From NCBI RefSeq assembly GCF_027942865.1, contig NC_134509.1, positions 4,551,754 to 4,615,753 of the forward strand: a DNA stretch of 64,000 bases, given 5' to 3'. Both the position numbers and the translations under genes were made by a program. The DNA is from Odontesthes bonariensis. Lineage: Eukaryota > Chordata > Actinopteri > Atheriniformes > Atherinopsidae. Positions 29,996 to 63,062 of this stretch are shown here, in pieces. The stretch's first letter is position 1; each line of letters starts with the position of its first letter. Below the pieces are notes generated by a model. The model ran no database searches and had not been told where the DNA came from. It saw nothing but the letters and a program-made list of their open reading frames with translations.

Positions 29996-32079
29996 TATGT
30001 CCAAGCCTTCAGAAAACATCACTCTAAATTTACCTAACCTTACCCAAACCTTAAGTCAGTTCTCCAACTTGAATTGTGCTAAATTCCGTCTAAACAGATT
30101 TAGGTTCCTGCGAGTAACGCATGGATCACCACCGCAAAACACAAAACCACACACAGTGTTGAGTAGATTTAAGCTGACATTAAAACATCAACGTTATCTT
30201 TGTTTACATCCTTGACAGTAAGAGGGGTGTAAGAGGACGCACTAATGACTTGTACAGCGAATGACCACACATTACAGCAAGAAAAACCAAACATACATAA
30301 TGGGCAGTCTACAATCACTCAACAACACAAAATGGTGCCTTTACACATGCAAAGATGTGACACATTAACACACACCCATTAAGTTCAAACACACACACTC
30401 CTACCTTCCCCAAGATGCCTGGGGTTTGGCTTTGAGAATCCTGTTTTTCCTGCATTTTGCCCTCTTTCACCTGCCTCTCATCTTGCAGCAACAAATAGCT
30501 TAATGTAGAATAAACCTCTATGTCACGCGAAAACCGTCCTTCTCCCCCTTTACCACAAAAGCTTTCTCCCGCTTCTCGTCTTCCCTCCCCTCGTTTCGCA
30601 GGAAAAAAAGAAAAAAGAAGAAGCTTAATCCTGCCCGTTTTCTATGGGCTTCTATCTTTATCTTTCAGAAACACGCGCTCATATCTGTATATGCCGACCC
30701 CCCCTCTCTGTAAAGCTCACTGCTAAATTGCATCTTTGTCAAATGGCATGAGTCATGAAGGGAAGAATGTGGGTCAGAAACAAAACACACACACACACAA
30801 AAAAAAAGTAAAGTAAGCAAATGCAGGAGTCCATCTGCACAAGTTAAAGAGTAGCCGTTTGGGTTACATTAAACATTAACACAATTTCGGCACATTTGGT
30901 TACCGTGCATAGCCAACGATCCCCCTTAAACAGCTAAAAGGTGGCGGATATTCTCTGTGCTTTAACCATGTCCAATAGGAAGATATATACACCGTCATAT
31001 ACAACAAATATTTCACTATGAGAGTACTGTTTATACTATGTTTAGGACCCCTTGAATGTCTGTATTTATTAGGTTTGTGCAGGAGTGGCAAAATAATGCC
31101 CACGCTGCCATTGAACTGGACAAATTTAATTGAGATTTTGAACAAGCTAAATTGAAATTGGCACTTCCTCTGCAGTTTTTCAGGCACCAGCAGTTCTCTG
31201 CAGATACACGGGTTGTCTCAACGACAAGCAAAAACAATGGCAGCTGCAGATGCAGATGACTATGTAGTAACATAAATGGAGACGGTTCAGTTTTGCTGGT
31301 ATCTCATATCCAAATTTGGACATCTTCCATTTGCTTAACCTCTCTCCTTAGTCTCTCCCACCAGAGATGCAAGAGAAACATGCAGGAGGCAAGATAACCA
31401 TTTTAAAACAATGTCATGTTATCATCTTAACATGTTAAAACGAGGCCCCTTTCATTCTTCTGAATGTATTCAGACACCCCCCCCGAAATATTTAGATGAG
31501 CGAGTACAAACTGGATGAAAAAAAAAGAATAAATCAGCTCCAGTTACTCACTTAATGCCATTCTGAAAAATAATGTCCACGTACACCCTCACCAATCATG
31601 TTTTGTTATATATGAATATATCAAATTAATGGTGTAAACCTTTCATGCAAAAGTTATTTTGAGGTCTTCTCTTCGATTCACATAAGAATAAATGTAAGTA
31701 ATTACTCATTGTCCCGAATGTTGGCATGATGCTGATCATTTGCTTTGTTCACTGGAACCCAGAGGAACAGAAATGCTCACTTAGTTGCTATGGGAACAAA
31801 TTTTCAAAACAAAGAGTTTAATTTAAAAAGAGTTGCTGTATTAAGCTTACTGATCAAATATGTACCACACTTTTTTTTGTACTTTGAAAAAAATTTATTA
31901 TTTGACATTGCGAAAATTAAACAATTTGATTAGTGAGATAAAAAGGTTTTAACAGAATAAAATTGTGTTGATGGCCAATGAATATTATCAACACTCACCG
32001 CTGCCAACTCCATCTTTGAACTGGATGCTGAGCCGGCTGAGTCCAGTTTCTCTATTGATGCTGTTGGGTTGAAGCTCAT
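23466..32079 (-). CDS. slc25a38: Mitochondrial glycine carrier SLC25A38, complete
   Basis: SLC25A38 imports glycine across the inner mitochondrial membrane for heme synthesis. Seven coding exons join in phase: 31999-32079, 29185-29309, 27382-27466, 26754-26933, 25163-25331, 24914-25077 and 23466-23588, giving 308 residues (human about 304). The three mitochondrial-carrier signatures are visible: PLDLVKTR in exon 2, PFTVIKTR in exon 4 and PADVVKTH in exon 6. Also present are [40 protein letters not shown] and the C-terminal [17 protein letters not shown]...GLKS. Translation may start at 32079, or at a second in-frame ATG (MELAA) six codons before the first splice. Introns carry the TIR element at 25360, a broken L1 with a MITE and long microsatellites; the 24.0-kb TTAA hairpin lies between the last two exons. 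Confidence 0.95.
23995..24840. mobile_element. TTAA-flanked palindromic element, nested/rearranged
   Basis: TTAA tetranucleotides bound it at 24024-24027 and 24837-24840. The outer inverted repeat runs TTAAAG...AACTTCTCAAAAAGCCC to CTGTAGGGGGAGCTCC and returns at 24783-24840. Inside is a second inverted repeat with arms of about 190 bp (24205-24404 and 24443-24635). A further terminus, TTAAAGCAATACTATGTAAC, lies just outside at 23995-24023, and its inverted copy sits in the loop at about 24415-24442. The TTAA target fits Kolobok or piggyBac-type elements. It lies in the last slc25a38 intron. Confidence 0.75.
24676..24840 (+). pseudogene. Short Lys/Arg-rich open frame in the TTAA element
   Basis: A 54-codon frame starting [20 protein letters not shown] and continuing with more basic residues before entering the terminal repeat and stopping at its TTAA. 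It looks like the truncated start of a transposon-borne protein. Its function is not recognised, and expression is unsupported. Confidence 0.35.
25360..26345. mobile_element. DNA element with TACCGTAAATTCCG terminal repeats
   Basis: The left end TACCGTAAATTCCGCACT and the inverted right end TACCGTAAATTCCGGACT form a terminal repeat. Repeated GCGGCTTATAATNCGGTGC words occur near both ends. A TA at each edge could be the target duplication (Tc1/mariner-like), but the superfamily is uncertain. It lies in a slc25a38 intron and contains a nested hAT. Confidence 0.7.
25598..25918. mobile_element. Small hAT element nested in the 25.4-kb element
   Basis: The ends are CAGGGGCGGTTCTAG and, inverted, CAGTGGTGGTCCTAC. 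Flanking 8-mers TTTGTCCT (25590-25597) and TTTGTACT (25919-25926) differ at one base. Only 321 bp, GC-rich at both ends and AT-rich in the middle, with no coding capacity. Confidence 0.75.
27840..29110 (-). mobile_element. L1/Tx1-like LINE 3' part, split by a MITE
   Basis: Minus-strand frames read [20 protein letters not shown] and NIQRVAVIS before the MITE, then [55 protein letters not shown] and [13 protein letters not shown] to a stop at 28126-28128. This is the L1-clade C-terminal region. AT-rich sequence downstream to about 27840 is its 3' tail. It sits in sense orientation within a slc25a38 intron; both outer edges are approximate. Confidence 0.75.
28585..28968. mobile_element. Harbinger-type MITE with TAA target duplication
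   Basis: Inverted ends are GGCTACCTTTACACGGAAAC and GGGGCACTTTACACGGAAAC. TAA is repeated at 28582-28584 and 28969-28971. Taking out the element and one TAA restores the L1 frame as [11 protein letters not shown]. The 384-bp body is rich in GTTTTCGTTT and GCGTTTT words. The long open frames drawn across it mix MITE and L1 sequence and are not genes. Confidence 0.8.
29690..29992. repeat. Compound (TA)n, (CATA)n and (CA)n microsatellites
   Basis: TA units span about 29690-29726, CATA units about 29727-29779, and CA units about 29908-29992. All lie in the first long slc25a38 intron. Confidence 0.92.
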
Positions 32080-32096
32080 TAAGTTTCGCCAATGTT

Positions 32097-32494
32097 ACTT
32101 GGAAGAAAAAGCGAACAAACAAATAGGAAGAATTAAAAACAAAAACAGAGAGAGGGGCAGAGAGAAAAAGTATTAACAGCCATAAATCGTTTCAGTCTCG
32201 CCGGGTAGCTACATGCTAGGTTAGCTACATGCTAGGTTAGCTGACTGGCTAGCTTTCGGAATAAGGCAAGGTTAAGTTAATATGACATCGCCCTATTTTG
32301 TCATAGCCAGCATTCACCAGCCGTCTGCTTCCAAATGAGAGATCTAACTTAAACGACAAGGGACTTGTTCAAATAAATAGAAGGTTTAAGACAGATGGGG
32401 CTAAACCTGTCAGCTAACTTGTTTTAGCAGAAGTCAGTGTGACACACTGCTCGGCTTGTTAGCAAGCTAACGTTCCAAGCTATCTCCTCTTACC
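32097..32494 (-). other. slc25a38 intron between 5' UTR exon and first coding exon
   Basis: A donor ACAG/GTAAGAGG is read on the minus strand at 32495-32493 and an acceptor TTCCAAG at 32100-32098. The first coding exon then has an 18-bp 5' leader before the ATG. A non-coding exon would extend upstream from 32494 towards about 32760. Placement is from splice signals only. Confidence 0.5.
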
Positions 32495-32904
32495 TGTTTT
32501 CAAGTGTTAGGAATCGGTGGAAGTGATGGTCCTCCATGTTAGCTTAAAAACACCCCAGGTTTTTGCATTTCCAGTGATAACTGTCAACGTTTTCGGAAGA
32601 GACCAGTGCTTATAACCACTTATTACTTGCAGGGAATACAGAACTTTCTGGCAAGGCAAGTTAGATAACGAAACTATCACCGAAGCTTTCTCAGTATCCC
32701 CAAGTGACTTAATTGCCCCCTCGTCAAATAAAATGATGGATAAGCAGGTCTGTGCCAAAATTGTGCCTCAGTGGAGGAATTTTAACCGCAGTTGTCATTA
32801 GCTTCTTAACGCTAACGCCGCTTGCAGCTAGGCTCCTGTTAGGTCTGGCTCTGGGTAGCAAAGTTCACCTCAGGAAGGGAAGTGCCGTCTCACACACTCT
32901 CTCT

Positions 32905-32907
<3 letters not shown>

Positions 32908-32967
<60 letters not shown>

Positions 32968-32971
32968 GCGC
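32908..32971. repeat. (CA)n microsatellite
   Basis: A CA tract ending in CGCGCGCG, upstream of the presumed slc25a38 first exon. Confidence 0.92.
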
Positions 32972-33002
32972 GAGTCCAACTCATTCACAATTACTACACG
33001 AG

Positions 33003-33497
33003 TATGGAAGTTTTTCTGTGCCATCAGAGTTTGAATACGAATTTCTAATATCAAATTTTTACAGCATCAAAATCAAACTCTGAATTTGAAAAACCAACAG
33101 TGGAAAAAAAAAAAAATCAAGTGAAAAAAATTCAGTGGAAAAAAATTCAACTTCCAAAAATTCTGTAAAAAAACTTCCAAAAATTCAGTGGGAAAAAAAA
33201 AATTCAACTTCCAAAAATTCAGTGGGAAAAAAATTCAACGATAGCCAATCAAGTTACGCTAAAATTGAGGAATAGATATTACTCAATATCTATTGAGCTG
33301 ATCTGATGAATTGAGACGGGGATAGATTGCTTCTCCCCGTTTACCCGGATGTTGAGTCCGGTTCTTTTTCCACTGAATTTTTTTTTTTTTTTTTTTTTTT
33401 CCACTGTTGGTTTTTCAAATTCAGAGTCTGATTTTGATGCTGTAAAAATTTGATATTAGAAATTCGTATTCAAACTGATGGCACAGAAAAACTTCTA
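33003..33497. mobile_element. Palindromic MITE with 8-bp direct repeat
   Basis: Arms of about 95 bp are inverted copies: GGAAGTTTTTCTGTGCCATC near the left edge returns as GATGGCACAGAAAAACTTC on the right. TACACGAG repeats outside (32995-33002 and 33498-33505). The centre is made of degenerate repeats of CCAAAAATTCAGTGG separated by A-runs. No coding capacity. It lies between slc25a38 and the 3' end of myh9. Confidence 0.8.
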
Positions 33498-34127
33498 TAC
33501 ACGAGCTTGTCGGTTCGTGTCCTGAAATGGGAGTGTGCGACAGCTACGTCAGGCTTCAGATACATCTATAATATAGAGTTATGTGTCGTTTTATGCAAAC
33601 CAATGAATGCATAAGTGTGGATATGTAGTTCAGTTTTACCCAGGAGAGAAAAAAAAAAAAAAAACTGAAATGAATTACGATGGAAAATTTTGAACTCCAT
33701 TACTTATTCATCTCTTGGAACTTTAATACCGATTAACCACACATTCTTATCTGGTTGTTTTATGCCTAAAACAATCTCCAGGAATAGTCCAGGTTGAACA
33801 TTATTTTGATCGACCACAGCGACAACCCATGGCCAATAATCAGATTGTATCTGAAGGCAACCAAGGACATTGTGTCTCCGCAACGATAGTGTTTTTTTTT
33901 TGCAAAAACAGCAGCATAGTATGGAAGCCCGTTTCTGCCACTTAAAAAGTAAATTTAGAAATACTAAGTGGCGGAAACGGGCTTCCATAGCATCGGCACT
34001 GCATCTTTGGGGAATTTAGATTTGTTCAGCCAAAAATAAAAAATACAATTGAACCTTATTTACACCTACAAAAGCTGATTCAACTTTAAAGAGACGAGGG
34101 GATAAAATGGATATTTAACATTTTCAC

Positions 34128-34133
34128 TTTATT
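34128..34133 (-). terminator. Candidate poly(A) signal of myh9
   Basis: TTTATT on the plus strand gives AATAAA on the minus strand, about 820 bp after the myh9 stop. No better signal was chosen closer in; this is a candidate only. Confidence 0.4.
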
Positions 34134-34755
34134 GCATTTCATAAAATAGCCTTACAATCACAGCATCATCGTCATGTGCTTGTATGAGAATACATTGGAT
34201 GCACGATACTAGGAAACGTTGCAGCATTTAGAGATTAACGCACTGACAATAACCCCCTTTGGTTGTGAAAAGCGTATAAAGTACAGTGAGTTACTATATG
34301 ATGACCCATCACCAGTACTTAATCAAATGTAAAACCTGCAAGAGTATACAGAAACCAAAATAGTCATGACAGTACGTTTGTATAGACATCTTCAGTAATA
34401 TTGCCATATTTGATCCATGCCACAAGAACTGAGCAACCGAACCACGTGCATTTTAGTCTCGGTGTACTTTTGGTTTAGGTGACAACACAGTGAAGGGGAG
34501 GCATACAGTACAGATATAAACATGTGTACTGACTCCAGCAAACTCAAATTACAGATTATAACTGTACGACCTCCAGAAAACCATCTGTGAGTTAAAAAAA
34601 AAAAAAGCAAGGAGAACTAGTGTGTGCCCAAGTGACAGCAAATCCGCTTCAAAGCCAAATACAATGGAACCTGCAATAGTTTGTTACAAGTACAATAATT
34701 TGCAGTATTATAGAACCATTCAGTAGAAAAATAGACAAGTTTTTGTAAAGCTTTC

Positions 34756-34791
<36 letters not shown>

Positions 34792-34955
34792 TTGGGGCCA
34801 AAATAATCAAATTACATGGCGGAGACAAAAAAAAAAAAAAAAAGAAAAAAAAAAGGGGGGGGAATGTAAAGCTAAATCCTGAATTGATTGCATGAGCATT
34901 GTTCGAAGATATTTGTAACGTCGCCTGCAGTCTAAATATTTCCGCCTTGGCTCTC

Positions 34956-57356
<22,401 letters not shown>

Positions 57357-57599
57357 GATGGCTGTAGCACACAGTGAACAAACTTGAAGACATTTCTGAT
57401 CCTTTAACGAGAGCTTTAAAGGCTCTTTGAGAAGAAAACAGTCAAGTGATTAAAATACTGTGACTAGTTGAAATGTTTTTGTAAAAGCTACCTCCATGAA
57501 GAGGTTTTCTAAGTATTTCTTTAGAAGAAGAACTGCAGATTCCATTTCATAGGCCAAGGCAAAAGGTTTAATTTAGAAATAAACAGTTTAATGAGGACT

Positions 57600-58060
57600 T
57601 AATAGGCAAGGCAATTTTATTTATAGAGCACAATTCATACACAAGGCAATTCAAAGTGCTTCACAGCTACCACAAGAAGGGATTAAAAAGAAATAAAAAT
57701 AAAATAAAAACATTAATAAAATAAAAAAAAAAACATTAAAAATAATCATTAATTAATTAATTTAAAAGTGAAGAGTGCAGATAAAATACTTTCAGGTGTC
57801 ATATGCACAGCTAAACAGAACTGTTTTCAGCCTGGATTTAAACATTGTCAGAGCTGAGGCCCGTCTCACATCTTCTGGAAGACCGTTCCAGATTTTAGGA
57901 GCATCAAACTGAAACTCAGCCTCGCCTTGTTTAGTCCTGACTCTGGGCACATTAATTAGTCATTAATACTAGTTAAGGTGTTTCTGGAGGCCTCTAGAGA
58001 ATCGTTAAAATGTACTGCACGCCAACCATTATTGTAACTTTTATAACTGTTATTGACTAG
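57600..58060 (-). repeat. L2-like LINE 3' region, minus strand
   Basis: On the minus strand it ends with GTGAAGCACTTTGAATTGCC and CTCTATAAATAAAATTGCCT, a classic L2 tail. Upstream lies a common teleost repeat stretch with GGAACGGTCTTCCAGAAG. No coding frame remains. Confidence 0.65.
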
Positions 58061-59167
58061 GCCGATTCTCTAGACTTGGCAGAAATTTGCTGACAAATTC
58101 TTGTGGCGGTGGCTGACTCGAGCTAGAGATGCTGCAGAACTTCCTGGTTCAAAACTCCTCAGTGTTAAGGACTCGAGTCACCTCCAAGTTATGCACAAAA
58201 ACATTCAAGCTCAGGCAAGAATCAGGAGGGGGTAGATTTTATAACCCAACCCGCATTTTGATTCAGATGAAAACATTTGTGTAAGAGGAGGCTTTATTCC
58301 GGGAACATCCTGAAATGTCCCATTAGTTTAAAATCAATTTAAAGTTTCCGTCATAAAAAAAAACTAAAACAGATTACCAACTCTAACAGGTCTGCATAGC
58401 ATTTAAGGAGAAAATATAGTTAAGTTATTAATTGACAGTCAGAGTGACATCAGTTAAACTGGTTCTTGGCATTATATTGCAAGTGAATGTCACATACTGT
58501 ACAAGCAGGGGCCAAAACACCCCACAGTGTAGAATGCAACAGTTAAAGATCCTTTGTGCATCTCCGAATCTGTTATTAACACTGGTTTGGTGTCAGCTAT
58601 TGCTGTCAATCATCATAGGCAACAATAGGTTTAAGGTGTCAGGTTTCTTTAATGAGTTTTGGCTCCCTAGATGCATGTTAAGCCGACGTACGTGTTCACA
58701 AACTCGCACCCGAGCAGGTTTGGACACAGTTTCTGTAACAGTTGTTTGAGGTTTTCCCCACTGTATCATTAAGAACAAGTCACTTCTGCATTAAAGACTT
58801 CTGCACCTGAAGTGGAGAGCAGTGGTAAAAGGAAAAAAAAAAAAAAAAAAAACTAAGATGATGCATTACTGATTTCAGTGAATAAAATAACCACAACACC
58901 GACAGATGATACGATTAGTCATCGAGTTCTATAGTCTACTCTCTCCTTTTCTACCTGTTCATCCTTCATTTCCCTTCTGGTTGACATTCCTTCCTCACCA
59001 ACTCATAACAAAGAATTCCACAAATTCCCAACTCCTGCTCATTATCCACAATCCTTTGTTTACAAGCTGTTACTGTACTTATTTAACAGGTTTAAAGCCC
59101 CTTGTTCAGGCTGTGTTCAAGTCCTGTTGGAGATCAGAGGAGTGATGCTCTGCAGCGAGTGCACGCG

Positions 59168-59169
<2 letters not shown>

Positions 59170-59215
<46 letters not shown>
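59170..59215. repeat. (GT)n microsatellite
   Basis: An uninterrupted GT tract in the first myh9 intron. Confidence 0.92.
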
Positions 59216-59217
<2 letters not shown>

Positions 59218-60399
59218 GGGGGTAGGAATGTCAGAGCAAGTCCGGGCAGACAGAGATATGTCATTATGTCCCAACCACACCCTGCAGGAACACTCTGAAC
59301 GACATTAGGAAAAATTAGGATGCCCTCAAGATGATCAGGCTCACCACTATTCTTCTTTCCCCCCTAAGCATTTCTGTGCAACACTACATTTCTCAGATAA
59401 TTCATAACATTAAAACATACCGCTAAATTATTCGGATGAATAAATACCCCCCATGCTTCACAATATTAGCACACCTTGGTTCTTGAGTCCTTTGCAGTCG
59501 CATCAATTAAGCCGGTGCGTGTAATTTGGAAAACAAACTCATTGAGAGGAGCCTGTTCCTCTGAGGCAGAGGAGTGCAGAGTGGGAAAAGCAGTGCATGT
59601 GCTTGTTTATAGAGGGAGGGATAAAGGGATCAGTGCAGCTTCTTCTAAGTTCATTATGTGCTCAGACTCTAAGATGAGAGGAAGAGGAACACACTGATAT
59701 TCTTCTGCTTTTAATACAGTGCTCTGATATCCTGCAGTGTTCCCCAGAGGCCTGAGGCAACTAAAAGCATTTATGGTTGTATTCACTAATGTTCAAACTG
59801 ATAAAACTAAAGTTTCACACAGAACACTTGTGACACTCGTCTGCGTGTGGTTTCGCTTCCTCAGGAAGTTGCTAAATGACGATACGAGTTACTTCAAACC
59901 TCATCCCCAGTCTACCCAACATCCATGCAGACATTCAGTTGTTGGCATACGCCCATTTAATCTTCCGTTTTCTTTGGCACGTTTTCAGCAGCATCTTCCC
60001 TGTCCTGTCCTGTTCTTGGATGCCAGTCAATCCCCTGTTTATCCGGGCTCTTACCTAACACACAGAGCACGGGCCCTGCCATCTGCAGCCTGATAGCCGA
60101 GAGATCCACCGAGCTGTGGCACACAGTGCGAGTGTGGGGAATCAGAGAGTATGATTTCTAGAATGTTCAGGGTTTGGTGTGGACCAAGTTGGGCAGACAA
60201 AGAGAAAAAAGGGACAAAGGGCGTAACAAAGGCACTCTGAGAGCATCAAGCAGCACAAAGAATAAAGCTAAACCAAAAGAGGAACCTTAGAGAAAAAAAA
60301 AGTTCCCGTTTACAGATCAGCAGATGTCAAAACTTGTCATCAGTTGATGCAACTTGTCAAAAATGGTGTGCAACTCAAGACTGACAGCAGGTCCTTATT

Positions 60400-60706
60400 A
60401 CGGCATTTAGCTGTTCTGCTGCAAACAAGTGGAACAAACTGCCAGTGGAGATTAAACTTTCAAACGGAGACATTTTTAAATCCAGGTTAAAAACATTTCT
60501 GTTCTCATGTGTCTATGCATGAAATATCTTTTAACTTATCTGGACTGTTGCTTGTTTTTAAATTCATTTAAATTATTTTATTTGTTTCTCTTTATATTCT
60601 TTTAATGCTTCTTCCACTCCCTGCTGCAATGCTTTTATTTTATGTAAAGCACTTTGAATTGTTTGTACATGAAATGTGCTACAGTATATAAATAAATTTG
60701 ATTTGA
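60400..60706 (+). mobile_element. L2/Maui-like LINE 3' end
   Basis: It starts with sequence matching the C-terminal end of the L2 at 14998-15090 (AACAAACTGCCAGTGGAGAT) and continues into TGTAAAGCACTTTGAATTG and an AAATAAATTTGA-type tail. It is 5'-truncated and shows the normal 3' tail that the 15.1-kb copy lacks. Confidence 0.8.
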
Positions 60707-60843
60707 TCTACCTCAAAGCCGAGTCCCCCCTTTTGTGTCTGCATGCCTTATTTGTAGCCTAAGGGTAGACACACAGCAGCTGGGTGCATGTGTGTGGGGC
60801 TTGTTTTATGACTTGGAGAATGAAAGCTAATCTTGTGCAAGCC

Positions 60844-60844
<1 letters not shown>

Positions 60845-60894
<50 letters not shown>
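60845..60894. repeat. (CA)n microsatellite
   Basis: A pure CA tract in the first myh9 intron. Confidence 0.92.
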
Positions 60895-60895
<1 letters not shown>

Positions 60896-61375
60896 AGGTG
60901 AATAAAACAGAGTAAAGAATGAACACCTCAGATGAAAGCATGCTGCTGGTGTCATTTTGCACAGGATCATTTCCTGGTAACTGAAGGAAAGGCGCAATAT
61001 TTCAGCAACATCTAGGTCAACTAAACACAACGACACACACGCGCGCGCATCAGACACACTTAGATCCTAAATCAAAACGTATATAAGTGTGTGTGTGGGG
61101 GGGTGGGTTCTGGTTTAACTGGTTTCACTCGTGTGAGCGCATAAATAAAGTGGCGCGGACACTGTTACCATGTCTGTAAGCCAGTGTTTTCCTTCCTTCT
61201 CTCGCAACAGAACACAGCCAACATGCAGAGGGATGCTGGTCGATCAGAGGCAGGTTTTAAGTTTTAAGTGCTTTTACCGGTGATCTATCTGATTGGACCA
61301 CCATGGCCAGGTGCGCCACATTCCTCATCTCACACACACCGCACCACTCACCTGAGTATAATACTGAGAACTCAC

Positions 61376-61490
61376 CTGTTTGTCAGCTGCAGGCACACTA
61401 GGTGAGCTCCTCCTTTGATCTTGGAATGAACCGCTCGGACTGCTGCGCGTCTCTGCTGCTCGGGAGTGGCTCTGCCGGGATGGACGACGC
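61376..61490 (-). promoter_or_regulatory. Probable non-coding first exon and promoter of myh9
   Basis: On the minus strand an exon-like, GC-rich stretch ends in CTGACAAACAG/GTGAGT (donor at 61375-61374). It pairs in principle with the acceptor CTACAG at about 57366-57361, ten bases before the myh9 ATG. A TATA-like AAATAAAAG lies at about 61511-61520, consistent with a start near 61485. Vertebrate MYH9 is known to have a non-coding exon 1 and a long first intron; the placement here is inference. Confidence 0.5.
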
Positions 61491-61766
61491 GCACGCCTCT
61501 CATCTGCCCACTTTTATTTTACGCAGGTGAGTTAACGCCCCCCCACCCCCCACCCCCTGTACGCTGCGTTCAAGAACAACCACGTAAAAACCACGAGTTC
61601 CTGTGAAGTTTTTAAGCTTGAAAAAAGCTTTGTTACAAGAGACAGACCTGTGCACGTTTAAAAAGGAAACAACTAACTCAGCTGTAACGCAACGTTTGGT
61701 CGGTTCGTTATCAACATTTTTTATGTTCCTGTGGAGTAAAAGGTAGCAAATGACAAGTTGAGCCAT

Positions 61767-63053
61767 CAGGGGCGTGGCTACGGGGGGGCTGGGGGGGCGC
61801 ACTGCCCACCTGAGAATTTATTTTTTATTTTTTATTTAACCTTTCTTTAACCAGGAAATGGTCCCATTGAGTTACAATAACTCTTCTGCCAGGGAGTCCT
61901 GGCCAAGAAGGCGTCTTAAAAAAGTTACATTACAATAAACACAAGAGACGAGACAAAAACCACCACTACATCACATCTAAACAGAAGTAAACATATTAAA
62001 AACTGAGTATACACAGACACTAAAAAACAGACAGCGAACAAGGAATGAAATTAAAAACAATTGCAGTGGTCAGTTAATGATCATTTTAAAATGTCTTTAA
62101 ATTAATTTATGGATGGAAGAACTTCAAGATTTAGAGTAGCTTGAAGTTCATTCCAAGCTTTTGGTGCATATGATGAAAAGGCTGTTTTCCCAAGTTCAGT
62201 TCTTGTAAGTGGAATATGTAAAAGTATTTTTTCTGATGACCTTCTCCTGTAAACACTATTTTGAAAAGAAAACAAATTAAAAATGTATAAAGGTAGTTTA
62301 CCCATTAGGGCTTTAGCAATAAAAGTCAGCGCATGGATTTTTCTTCGGATGGAGAGAGAAGAACATTGTTCAGTTTCGTAAAGAGTGCAGTGGTGAGACC
62401 TGGCTGTAGCACCTGTGATGAAACGTAAGGCCAAACGTAATGCCCTGTCCATCCAAATAAAACTAGCCAGAAAAAAAGCCACGGTTTATTATCTCTGTTT
62501 GTGTCTTGTATTGATAGAATAAATGCAGGTGGTGATTTAAAAAAAGCACATATATCTGCAAAGTTTATAGCTTTATTTATTTTTTTGTTATCGTGTTCCC
62601 CCCCCCCTCCGTAACCTTAACTCCTTGCTGCTGAAAAAAAAGGCGATTTTCACATTTTTGGATGTTTTTGTTGTAAATAATGATCTGAAATGTAGACTTA
62701 ATGAAGGTAATAAAAAGCTGGAGTTGGCTGGATGTCTCGCCCCAAGTATCTACTTGAATTTAAACCCTCAATGGAGAATGTGGAGCATGTTAATTAAAAT
62801 TAAAAATGAAAATTGACGGTCATGATTTATGCTAGTGTGACCATGTTTTCATTACCGAATTGAATTATTACTATTATTATTATTATTTTTATTATTATTG
62901 TCATTATGCTTGAAGTTGTAGTAGTGGTTTTCCACCGATTTTTTTTTTTTTTTTTTTTTTATTTATTTATTTATTTTTTTTTCAGGTATTGTTTTCTGCC
63001 CCCCCAGATGAGCTAACTGCCCCCCCACACATGCCATTCTGGTCACACCTCTG
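61767..63053. mobile_element. hAT-like element holding an L2-like fragment
   Basis: The left end CAGGGGCGTGGCTACG and the inverted right end CAGAGGTGTGACCAGA are related. GTTGAGCC occurs just outside both ends (61757-61764 and 63055-63062), though the spacing to the ends is off by one to two bases. Long G/C runs lie inside each end. The element lies about 250 bp upstream of the presumed myh9 TATA box. Confidence 0.55.
61815..62482 (-). mobile_element. L2-like LINE 3' fragment inside the hAT-like element
   Basis: The minus-strand frame at 62102-62482 reads RALRLALRFITGATARSHHC, LHIPLTRTELGKTAFSSYAP and AWNELQATLNLEVLPSIN, the C-terminal end of a CR1/L2-type reverse transcriptase. A 3' region with GGACTCCCTGGCAGAAGAG follows to about 61815. 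It is 5'-truncated and non-functional. Confidence 0.7.
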
Positions 63054-63062
63054 GGTTGAGCC

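Larger units (their letters stand above)
57357..61375 (-). other. First myh9 intron, with LINE fragments and microsatellites
   Basis: A 4-kb stretch between the coding start exon and the presumed non-coding exon. It holds a LINE-tail fragment at 57600-58060, an L2 3' end at 60400-60706, a GT tract at about 59170-59215 and a CA tract at about 60845-60894. The remaining sequence shows no recognisable exon. First introns often carry enhancers, but none can be identified here. Confidence 0.6.

Noticed and set aside
29564-30215. ORFs rich in VCVCVC or HTHTHT
   Set aside because: They are translations of TA/CATA/CA microsatellites.
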